From Flavobacteriaceae bacterium (lineage in GTDB: Bacteria; Bacteroidota; Bacteroidia; Flavobacteriales; Flavobacteriaceae): a DNA stretch of 49,928 nucleotides. The DNA lies in contig JAHEHF010000014.1 of NCBI GenBank assembly GCA_024644745.1, positions 1-49,928 on the forward strand. The letters are read 5' to 3'. Under the pieces are notes generated by a model. That model made no database searches. It was not told where the DNA came from and worked only from the letters and a program-made list of their open reading frames with translations. Made by a program: the position numbers and the translations under genes. This document shows positions 26,270 to 31,985 of this stretch, in pieces (the first letter of the stretch is position 1; every line of letters begins with the position of its first letter).

Positions 26270-28150
26270 ATGAAAATAAATCGAGTTTTTTTATTATTCA
26301 TTTTCTTTGCCGTTATTTACGGCTGCGAAAAACAACAGGAGCAAAATCAAGTTAAGATGACCACAAAAGGCCATAAAAAAGTAATCTATCAGGTGTTTAC
26401 GCGATTGTTTGGAAATGAAAATAAAACCAACAAGCCCTGGGGAACCGTTGAAGAAAACGGTGTTGGAAAATTCGATGACTTCAACAATGAAGCACTGCGG
26501 GAAATAAATGAACTTGGCGTTACGCATATTTGGTATACGGGCGTATTGCACCACGCCATGATAACAGATTATGAAGCCTACGGCATATCCAATGATGACC
26601 CGGATGTTGTCAAAGGCCGTGCCGGATCTCCTTATGCCGTAAAAGATTATTATAGTGTGGACCCAGATCTGGCAACAGATCCGTCTCGTGGCATGCAGGA
26701 GTTTGAAGCTTTGATCAAAAGGACCCACGAAAATGGAATGAAAGTGATTATCGACATCGTTCCCAATCACATTGCCCGTAAATATGAAGGAAGAAATAAT
26801 CCTGAAGGCGTTAGCGATTTTGGGGCCCATGATGATAACAGCCTTACCTACAGCAGGAACAATAATTTCTATTATATCGTAGGGGAATCTTTTAAAGTTC
26901 CCGTTTGGAAAGACGGGTATCTTCCGCTGGGAGGTGAAAAGCATCCTCTTGCCGATGGTAATTTTGAAGAAACACCGGCAAAATGGACGGGTAACGGGTC
27001 GAGATTGTCACAACCCGATCAAAATGACTGGTACGAAACCGTTAAGATAAATTACGGGGTAAGACCCGACGGCACAAAAGACTTTGAAAGCCTTCCTGAA
27101 GGATTCGGGAGCAAAGACCACCTGGCTCATTATGAATTCTGGAAGGATAAGTCTATCCCCGACTCCTGGAATAAATTCCGGGATATTGCATTGTTCTGGC
27201 TTGGGAAAGGGGTTGACGGTCTTCGATATGACATGGCCGAAATGGTTCCTGTTGAATTCTGGAGTTATATGAATGCCTCCATCAAGGTATCATTTCCAGA
27301 TGCACTTTTATTAGCCGAGGTTTATAATCCGGGATTATACAGGGATTATATTCATTTGGGTAAGATGGATTATCTGTATGACAAAGTTGGGTTTTATGAC
27401 AGTATCAAGCATATTGTGCAGGGTCATGGCTGGACCGATCACATCCCAGTTGCTCAAAAGGACGTTGCTGACATAGAACATCATATGCTTCATTTTCTGG
27501 AGAATCACGACGAACAAAGAATTGCAAGCCCGGATTTTGCAGGATCAGCTGCAAAAGGAAAACCTGCCATGGTCGTTTCAACCACAATCAGCACTTCTCC
27601 CACCCTGGTTTATTTCGCACAGGAACTGGGAGAGCCGGGTTCAGAAAATGCCGGGTTCGGCTCACCTACAAGAACCTCAATATTCGATTATATAGGGGTT
27701 CCTTCTTTACAAAGATGGAGCAATAAGAAAAAGTTTGATGGTGGCGGGCTTTCGGAGCAGGAAAAAGAATTGAGGGAATTTTATCAAAATCTCTTGAATT
27801 TTACCATACAAAGCGATGCTCTGACCGGTGCATATCAGGAGATCCACTACTACAACAAAGACCAGAATAACCACTATGATCATCGTATCTTTTCATTTGC
27901 CAGATGGACTGAAAAGGAACAGCTGATTATTGTTTCAAATTTTGATGAATCGAATCAATATGACCTGGATCTTGCTGTTCCGGCCGATCTGATCAGTAAA
28001 TGGAAACTGAAAGACGGACATTATTCCGTTGAGGACCAGTTAAAAAAATCGGGAAGAGGATACCTGAACGTTGAAGACGGCGTAGGGAAAATTCATATTG
28101 TTCTGAGTCCTTTGGAATCTTCTATTTTCAAAATTGGCAAAAATAAATAG
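26270..28150 (+). CDS. GH13 alpha-amylase-family lipoprotein, second
   Basis: 626-residue lipoprotein (C19 after VIYG). GH13 motifs are DIVPNH (162-167), GLRYD with nucleophile D321, LAEVYN with acid E350, and ENHDEQR (411-417). It has a different subfamily look from the preceding amylase: a tyrosine in motif II, an Asn in motif III and a long segment (about 175-300) between motifs I and II. All catalytic residues are present, so it should be active. It is the last gene of the plus arm; a hairpin terminator overlaps its stop codon. Confidence 0.9.
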   Translation: MKINRVFLLFIFFAVIYGCEKQQEQNQVKMTTKGHKKVIYQVFTRLFGNENKTNKPWGTVEENGVGKFDDFNNEALREINELGVTHIWYTGVLHHAMITDYEAYGISNDDPDVVKGRAGSPYAVKDYYSVDPDLATDPSRGMQEFEALIKRTHENGMKVIIDIVPNHIARKYEGRNNPEGVSDFGAHDDNSLTYSRNNNFYYIVGESFKVPVWKDGYLPLGGEKHPLADGNFEETPAKWTGNGSRLSQPDQNDWYETVKINYGVRPDGTKDFESLPEGFGSKDHLAHYEFWKDKSIPDSWNKFRDIALFWLGKGVDGLRYDMAEMVPVEFWSYMNASIKVSFPDALLLAEVYNPGLYRDYIHLGKMDYLYDKVGFYDSIKHIVQGHGWTDHIPVAQKDVADIEHHMLHFLENHDEQRIASPDFAGSAAKGKPAMVVSTTISTSPTLVYFAQELGEPGSENAGFGSPTRTSIFDYIGVPSLQRWSNKKKFDGGGLSEQEKELREFYQNLLNFTIQSDALTGAYQEIHYYNKDQNNHYDHRIFSFARWTEKEQLIIVSNFDESNQYDLDLAVPADLISKWKLKDGHYSVEDQLKKSGRGYLNVEDGVGKIHIVLSPLESSIFKIGKNK

Positions 28151-28170
28151 GCTGATAAATCAGCCTATTT
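28145..28170 (+). terminator. Intrinsic terminator closing the PUL
   Basis: Perfect 12-bp stem (AAATAGGCTGAT / ATCAGCCTATTT) with a 2-nt loop, overlapping the TAG stop of the last GH13 gene. The terminal T run is short (three), so termination may be incomplete. Confidence 0.7.
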
Positions 28171-28200
28171 AAGATTACAGAGGGGGAAAAACAAATTAGA

Positions 28201-28623
28201 TCATGTTTTATTGATCAATAATTTCTGCTTGTGATCTTTCATGATCTCTTTTATGATGTTAAATATTTTCTTTTTGACAAATCGGAATTTTAAAACATAA
28301 TTGTCAAGGTCCTTTTTAATAGATTGATGTTCTCTGTCAACTTCTTTGTCATATTCCTTATTAAAAGTTTCAATGACCACGCCCACGTGTTTGTTATGAG
28401 AAAGAATCCTTTCCATCAGGTCTGTTCCAAGATTTCCCGATTCCTTTAGTTTCCTGATTAGTTTTTGTGTTGTGTCATACAATTTTGAAGAGCTGAGATC
28501 AAGAAAATGGGCACTTAGCAAGTGTTCCAGAAATATCTCCTCATCAGCCATAAATTCTATTTCATTTATCCATTGTATAGTCTGTTCATGTAAATCATAA
28601 ATATTTTGAACTTCTTTTTTCAT
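28201..28623 (-). CDS. Hypothetical helical protein
   Basis: I do not recognise this protein. It has 140 residues, no signal peptide and no membrane segment, and looks almost entirely helical with many charged residues. The C-terminal half (about 75-140) is Lys-rich with heptad-like spacing, compatible with a coiled coil or a four-helix bundle. Histidines and glutamates spread over the first 90 residues leave room for a hemerythrin-like or ferritin-like fold, but no clear motif is visible. ATG at 28623 is preferred over an in-frame TTG nine bases upstream. It follows hsp20 and its terminator, so it is probably expressed by read-through and may belong to the same stress response. Confidence 0.75.
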   Translation of the reverse strand: MKKEVQNIYDLHEQTIQWINEIEFMADEEIFLEHLLSAHFLDLSSSKLYDTTQKLIRKLKESGNLGTDLMERILSHNKHVGVVIETFNKEYDKEVDREHQSIKKDLDNYVLKFRFVKKKIFNIIKEIMKDHKQKLLINKT

Positions 28624-28657
28624 AACTACCAAATGCTTAAAATTTATACTTAGGGTA

Positions 28658-28681
28658 AAATAGGGAGCAAGCTCCCTATTT
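28658..28681 (-). terminator. Terminator after hsp20
   Basis: Perfect 11-bp stem (AAATAGGGAGC / GCTCCCTATTT) with a 2-nt loop, 7 bp after the hsp20 stop. Only a short T run follows, so some read-through into the 140-residue gene is plausible. Confidence 0.75.
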
Positions 28682-28687
28682 CAATGA

Positions 28688-29131
28688 TCAATGAACTTCA
28701 ATTACTCTCTTGTGAGTAATTTCATCCTTGTGAAGTTTGTTCAAAACTAATTTCAAGATACCACGTTTGTAAGTTGCATCGATCTTTTCTTCTTCATTGA
28801 TATTATCGGGTAATGTCAATGTTCTTGAAAATGAACTGTAATTGTATTCTCTGCGTGTGAAGTCTTCTTCTTTTTCCTCCAATTCTTCTTTGTTCTCTGC
28901 AGAAATTTTTAACATTCCATTTTCAATAGAAATTTCAAAATCTTTTTTTGTAAAACCAGGAGCTGCAATATCAATTTCGAAGTGATCTTTTGTTTCTTTC
29001 ACATTCATGGCAGGCATCCATCTGTTTTCCATAAAAAAATCATCAGTTAACAATCTGTCCGTACCCAATAGGTCAGGGAGCATATTGTCAAACCAAGGTA
29101 ATCCGGGTCTTTTAAATTTTACTAAAGTCAT
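28688..29131 (-). CDS. Hsp20/alpha-crystallin small heat-shock protein
   Basis: ATP-independent holdase chaperone of 147 residues. The alpha-crystallin domain spans about 40-140 (AMNVKETKDHFEIDIAAPGF at its start and YKRGILKLVLNK near the end) with a short basic C-terminal tail. Cytoplasmic. Its promoter (29160-29190) is a textbook Bacteroidota promoter preceded by a perfect FNR-type site (29212-29225), so it is probably under the nearby Crp/Fnr-type response regulator rather than, or besides, heat control. Confidence 0.95.
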   Translation of the reverse strand: MTLVKFKRPGLPWFDNMLPDLLGTDRLLTDDFFMENRWMPAMNVKETKDHFEIDIAAPGFTKKDFEISIENGMLKISAENKEELEEKEEDFTRREYNYSSFSRTLTLPDNINEEEKIDATYKRGILKLVLNKLHKDEITHKRVIEVH

Positions 29132-29159
29132 GACAAATCAATTTTTAATTAACAATACA

Positions 29160-29225
29160 CAAATCTAAAATTCACTAATTGTTTTCACAATGACGGGTAT
29201 CAATCAGAACGTTGATATTGATCAA
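29160..29225 (-). promoter_or_regulatory. hsp20 promoter with perfect FNR-type site
   Basis: On the minus strand: TTGAT-ATTG-ATCAA at 29225-29212, 21 bp, TTG at 29190-29188, 20 bp, TAGATTTG at 29167-29160. The site centre is 58.5 bp upstream of the last G of the -7 element, i.e. about -62 to -63, a class I activator position. The same geometry recurs at four other promoters between here and 31983. Confidence 0.85.
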
Positions 29226-29254
29226 AAAAAGTTGCCTTGACAGGCAACTTTTTT
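29225..29254 (-). terminator. Intrinsic terminator after PepSY-like gene
   Basis: Perfect 13-bp stem (AAAAAAGTTGCCT / AGGCAACTTTTTT) with a 4-nt loop and a T tract on the minus strand. Its distal end abuts the FNR-type site of hsp20. Confidence 0.9.
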
Positions 29255-29275
29255 AACTCTCAATTGAACTGTATC

Positions 29276-29785
29276 TTACAAGAAAATACCTTCTTCATCC
29301 AGTTTAACCCGCATGGTTTTATCACCATTTTCCAAAACAAGTTTGTACTGCTTCTTGTAGGTTTCGCCAGTTGATTTATAACTGACTTTGTAAACATCCT
29401 TGGCTATTTTCCATCCTGGAAATCTGTCAGCGACTGCAGTTGCCACTTCTCTTGGTACGGCAACATCTTTAAATTTTTCAATGGTGTATAATATTTTTCC
29501 GTCTCTGTCATAAGCGGCTAAAATTTTACCTGCTGGAATGTAAAAATACACCCGATACAATTCACTTCCGTCCTCGTAAAACTCAGAACTTTTAATATCG
29601 AATTTTGCAACCATATCCCTCAAAAGTTTGACGGGAACCGCTGCTTCAGTCTGATCCACACTATTCAGATATTTATAATTGGTGGCACGAACCTCAATTT
29701 CTGGCAACGTGCCCTCATCAACAACCTGAGCGTAGAACTGGGTGGTTAACCCAAGCGTCAATAAACCTAATAATAATTTTTTCAT
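29276..29785 (-). CDS. Secreted PepSY-like protein
   Basis: 169 residues with a signal peptide (1-19, ending FYAQ) and a PepSY-like (DUF2874-type) body. The region VAVPREVATAVADRFPGWKIAKDVYKV is the usual helix-strand signature of that fold, followed by YKLVLENGDKTMRVKLDEEG. Predicted periplasmic or surface protein; function not established. Automatic annotation sometimes mislabels such flavobacterial proteins as nicotinate-nucleotide adenylyltransferase, which nothing in this sequence supports. It has its own promoter with an FNR-like site at 29829-29894 and its own terminator. Confidence 0.8.
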   Translation of the reverse strand: MKKLLLGLLTLGLTTQFYAQVVDEGTLPEIEVRATNYKYLNSVDQTEAAVPVKLLRDMVAKFDIKSSEFYEDGSELYRVYFYIPAGKILAAYDRDGKILYTIEKFKDVAVPREVATAVADRFPGWKIAKDVYKVSYKSTGETYKKQYKLVLENGDKTMRVKLDEEGIFL

Positions 29786-29828
29786 GATGATTTTGGTTTT
29801 AATTAATACTGTTACTCATTGCTACATA

Positions 29829-29894
29829 TAAAATTACGCTTGACAAGCCTTAAACACAATGACCTGGCTCATCCTGTACAATGATCTTTATCAG
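29829..29894 (-). promoter_or_regulatory. PepSY-like gene promoter with FNR-like site
   Basis: On the minus strand: a site with plus-strand sequence ATGAT-CTTT-ATCAG (29881-29894; core TGAT-N4-ATCA intact), 21 bp, TTG at 29859-29857, 20 bp, TAATTTTA at 29836-29829 (one mismatch to TAnnTTTG). Spacings are identical to the hsp20 promoter. The gene start is 43 bp past the -7 element. Confidence 0.7.
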
Positions 29895-29902
29895 TATTAT
29901 AT

Positions 29903-29934
29903 AAAAAAGAACAGGAAGTACCCACTTCCTGTTC
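29903..29934 (-). terminator. Terminator of small transcript 1
   Basis: Perfect 11-bp stem (GAACAGGAAGT / ACTTCCTGTTC), 4-nt loop, followed by six T on the minus strand. Near-identical to the terminator at 30337-30369, differing in the loop. Confidence 0.92.
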
Positions 29935-30067
29935 CCTTTCAAATCAAAAATATATTTTACATTTATAGCACCTTTTACATTAAACTCCTTATCAGATCTT
30001 ATCCGTATTCAGGTGACCAAAACCTATAAAACTTATTCCTGATTCTCTAAACTAAACTGTCTTCAAT

Positions 30068-30130
30068 TTAGTTCTGATTTTGTTTCATAGAATTTGTTTT
30101 GACAAATTTCGGAACAAGGTGTTCCTCCAT
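30068..30130 (-). pseudogene. Small ORF of transcript 1, cut short by a stop
   Basis: ATG at 30130, 11 bp past the -7 element, opens a 20-residue peptide (MEEHLVPKFVKTNSMKQNQN). It is homologous to the first 20 residues of the small ORF at 30451-30567. The TAA at 30068-30070 replaces a CAA there, and a second in-frame stop occurs eight codons later. Beyond those stops the frame still reads RNKFYRF, like the other copy. I infer a recently truncated paralogue, or a regulatory RNA in which the peptide no longer matters. Confidence 0.45.
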
Positions 30131-30140
30131 TTAATAGACC

Positions 30141-30206
30141 CAAAGATATTGGTGCATATAAAGCAAAACAATGATCGAGGTCAATGAATTGATTGACGCC
30201 CATCAA
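30141..30206 (-). promoter_or_regulatory. Promoter of small transcript 1 with FNR-type site
   Basis: On the minus strand: a site with plus-strand sequence TTGAC-GCCC-ATCAA (30193-30206), 21 bp, TTG at 30171-30169, 20 bp, TATCTTTG at 30148-30141. Predicted transcription start about 30137, leaving a leader of about 7 nt before the small ORF. Confidence 0.82.
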
Positions 30207-30336
30207 TTTTTTCCTTTTTGGTTCCATAAATAAGCCTCTGACCCTTTAATCAAAAAATCAGGCCCGGGGCAGATCATCATGAAATCGATTTGCATTTCAT
30301 CGAAAGAGACAAACTGTGGCAAACAAATAAAATGTC
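30207..30336. other. Spacer between the duplicated units
   Basis: 130 bp without a supportable gene. It holds a small inverted repeat ATGAAAT / ATTTCAT (30280-30301). Next to the site of copy 1, the stretch around 30220-30240 weakly resembles the 3' end of the membrane-protein gene that follows copy 2, possibly a decayed remnant of the duplicated segment. Confidence 0.3.
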
Positions 30337-30369
30337 AAAAAAAGAACAGGAAGTAAATACTTCCTGTTC
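30337..30369 (-). terminator. Terminator of small transcript 2
   Basis: Perfect 11-bp stem (GAACAGGAAGT / ACTTCCTGTTC), loop AAAT in plus-strand reading, followed by seven T on the minus strand. Confidence 0.92.
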
Positions 30370-30450
30370 CCTTCGAACCAAAAATATATCTTACATTAAG
30401 AGTACCTTTTCATTTAATACCTTCTCAGATATTTAAAAGAAATCAGGCTA

Positions 30451-30567
30451 CTAAAACCTATAAAACTTATTCCTGGTCCTACAAACCAAACTGACTGGGT
30501 CAATTTGATTCTGTCTTTGTTTCACAGCATTTGTTTTGATAAATTTCTGAACACTTAATTCTTCCAT
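30451..30567 (-). CDS. Small peptide gene, 38 residues
   Basis: ATG at 30567, 13 bp past a TAnnTTTG element, opens 38 codons ending TAG: MEELSVQKFIKTNAVKQRQN then QIDPVSLVCRTRNKFYRF. The peptide is basic, has one cysteine, no signal peptide and no membrane helix, and ends in an aromatic/basic KFYRF tail. Coding is supported by comparison with copy 1: the start is shared, several differences are synonymous (GAG/GAA, AAC/AAT, TTA/TTG) and the only length difference is exactly one codon. I do not recognise the peptide. The neighbouring frame is also open over the conserved block (GISFIGF), so an RNA role or another frame is possible. Confidence 0.5.
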   Translation of the reverse strand: MEELSVQKFIKTNAVKQRQNQIDPVSLVCRTRNKFYRF

Positions 30568-30579
30568 TTAATAATAGTC

Positions 30580-30645
30580 CAAAGTTATATGAGCCTTATA
30601 AACAAAACAATAATCAAAATCAATAAAAAAATTGATTCTTATCAA
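30580..30645 (-). promoter_or_regulatory. Promoter of small transcript 2 with perfect FNR-type site
   Basis: On the minus strand: a site with plus-strand sequence TTGAT-TCTT-ATCAA (30632-30645), 21 bp, TTG at 30610-30608, 20 bp, TAACTTTG at 30587-30580. Predicted start about 30576, so a near-leaderless mRNA for the 38-residue frame. Confidence 0.85.
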
Positions 30646-30660
30646 TTAAAAGGTTCTTTT

Positions 30661-31047
30661 TCAAAAAGGAACCCATTGATAGGCCTGATTCAACAAAAGC
30701 ACTCCAATAATCAGCAATAAAAACAATAAGAACTGAAACCATTTAAAATCTATTTTTTCCATCCAATTCCAGGCAAATCCCGGAAAGGCAAATTGACTTA
30801 TCCCTTTGGCCAAACTAAAAAAACCGAACAAAGTAATGATGGTCCTCCAGTCTTTTACCCAAATGTTATGGGCAACAATATTCACAAGTCCTATGATAAT
30901 GGCCATAATGGATATAAGGATCATGAATTTATCGTCTTTGGCAAACTGAAACATCTGTTTGATCCGTTTAGGATAAATGAGAAGGAGGATAAAAAAAGTA
31001 ACAAAGAACCAACCCCAAAACTTCGCTAAAAAAATAGAAATTTCCAT
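30661..31047 (-). CDS. Small integral membrane protein, unknown function
   Basis: 128 residues with four hydrophobic helices (about 8-25, 42-60, 68-85 and 103-121) and Trp-rich loops (WVKDWRT, FAWNWMEKIDFKWFQF). I do not recognise a family with confidence. The start is 3 bp after the uspA stop, so it is translated from the uspA transcript and should share the FNR-type promoter at 31918-31983. Its stop lies in an imperfect hairpin (30652-30673) that could end the operon. Confidence 0.8.
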   Translation of the reverse strand: MEISIFLAKFWGWFFVTFFILLLIYPKRIKQMFQFAKDDKFMILISIMAIIIGLVNIVAHNIWVKDWRTIITLFGFFSLAKGISQFAFPGFAWNWMEKIDFKWFQFLLFLLLIIGVLLLNQAYQWVPF

Positions 31048-31050
31048 AAA

Positions 31051-31896
31051 CTATTCTTTAAGATGATGCATTACAAACAAAGGAATCTTTGTGTGAAAAC
31101 TCAATTCACGTACTTTGGGTCTGAAAAACATTCTTTGAAAAAAATTATAATGACGGGCCACAACGGCGATCATATCAACGTCACCCCGGCTTTGGGTAAA
31201 GCAATTCACTGACTCTTCAAAATCAGGATTTGTAAGGGTATGGTAACTGTGATTGATTTTTTCCAAAAAGGAGGACAATAGTTTTTTGTTATTAGTTTGC
31301 TCTTCATCCAGAGCATCTTTTTCACTAAAATGAAGAATCCTAACAGTTGCATCATGCTTCTTGGCAAGTTTTAGCAAAGCCGCAAGGTCATGCCGTTCAT
31401 ATTTGATCCTGAAATCTGTCGGAAAAGTTATTTCTTTAAGAGATTTGAATTTGCTGTTCTCAGGAACGGCAATAACATCACAGGTCGTTTTTAATATCAC
31501 GTCTCCCGTATTGCTTCCCATAAAGATTTCTTTGGCCCCGGTAGCTCCCTTGGTCCCCATGACAATTAAATCAATTTTCTTTTCCTCAACGGATTGTTTT
31601 ATCGCTTGGATAAAAAGATTATAGTCACTTATCGTTCTAAATTTGTGCTTGTCATTCTTGGGCAGTTCCGCGATGAGATCTTTCATTCCCTTTTTGGATG
31701 CTTCGTGCAACTCTCCTTCAAGTATGACCAATTGGCTGACATCATTTGAAAGCAGCTCATCGTTTGTGATATAAGGGATGCGAAAAACATTCAATAAAAA
31801 AAATTCACAAGATTCATCCTTGAACAATTGCAGCGCATAATGGATCGCATTCACGGAAATCTTTGAGAAATCGGTTGGTAAAAGTATTCTCTTCAT
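31051..31896 (-). CDS. Tandem-domain universal stress protein (UspA family)
   Basis: 281 residues with two Usp domains. The first (about 1-145) keeps the ATP-binding pattern G-2X-G-9X-G-S in MGTKGATGAKEIFMGSN. The second (about 150-281) is degenerate at that site, as is usual in tandem Usps. ATG at 31896 is preferred to an in-frame TTG six bases upstream, since the family begins MKRILLPTDFS. Cytoplasmic; typically induced by growth arrest, low oxygen or respiratory stress. The promoter carries two FNR-type sites. First gene of a two-gene operon with the small membrane protein. Confidence 0.93.
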   Translation of the reverse strand: MKRILLPTDFSKISVNAIHYALQLFKDESCEFFLLNVFRIPYITNDELLSNDVSQLVILEGELHEASKKGMKDLIAELPKNDKHKFRTISDYNLFIQAIKQSVEEKKIDLIVMGTKGATGAKEIFMGSNTGDVILKTTCDVIAVPENSKFKSLKEITFPTDFRIKYERHDLAALLKLAKKHDATVRILHFSEKDALDEEQTNNKKLLSSFLEKINHSYHTLTNPDFEESVNCFTQSRGDVDMIAVVARHYNFFQRMFFRPKVRELSFHTKIPLFVMHHLKE

Positions 31897-31917
31897 GATC
31901 AAAAATTAAGGCATACT

Positions 31918-31983
31918 TAAAACTATGCCGAAACTTTGATAAAACCACTGATTTGGATCAATACAATGAATGATTTTAATCAA
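31918..31983 (-). promoter_or_regulatory. uspA promoter with two FNR-type sites
   Basis: The distal site, plus-strand ATGAT-TTTA-ATCAA (31970-31983), is followed on the minus strand by 21 bp, a GTG in place of TTG (31948-31946), 20 bp, and TAGTTTTA (31925-31918; one mismatch to TAnnTTTG). A second site, plus-strand CTGAT-TTGG-ATCAA, lies at 31948-31961, 22 bp nearer the start, centred near -41, a class II-like position. Weak core elements plus two sites suggest strong activator dependence. Confidence 0.7.
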
Positions 31984-31985
31984 TT

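Larger units (their letters stand above)
29903..30206 (-). repeat. Tandem duplicated transcription unit, copy 1
   Basis: About 300 bp aligning end to end with 30337-30645: FNR-type site, promoter, small reading frame, 3' region and terminator occur in the same order. A 23-nt block (30019-30041) is identical to 30453-30475. By eye roughly three quarters of positions match. The centres of the two FNR-type sites are 439 bp apart. The predicted transcript runs from about 30137 to 29903, about 235 nt. Confidence 0.88.
30337..30645 (-). repeat. Tandem duplicated transcription unit, copy 2
   Basis: Partner of 29903-30206, with FNR-type site, promoter, open 38-codon frame, 3' region of about 80 nt and terminator. 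The predicted transcript runs from about 30576 to 30337, about 240 nt. The stem sequence of the terminator and the RNKFYRF-coding block are the most conserved parts. Confidence 0.88.

Noticed and set aside
28208-28221. 14-bp perfect palindrome TTATTGATCAATAA
   Set aside because: It lies in the last codons of the 140-residue gene and lacks the 4-bp spacer of an FNR-type site, so it is probably chance in AT-rich code.
29276-29785. Nicotinate-nucleotide adenylyltransferase
   Set aside because: A known mislabel of PepSY-like secreted proteins in this phylum; no nucleotidyltransferase motif is present.
29786-30660. CRISPR array or insertion-sequence remnant as explanation of the repeated DNA
   Set aside because: There are only two long, diverged copies, no short regular repeats, no terminal inverted repeats and no transposase frame; each copy is a promoter-to-terminator unit.
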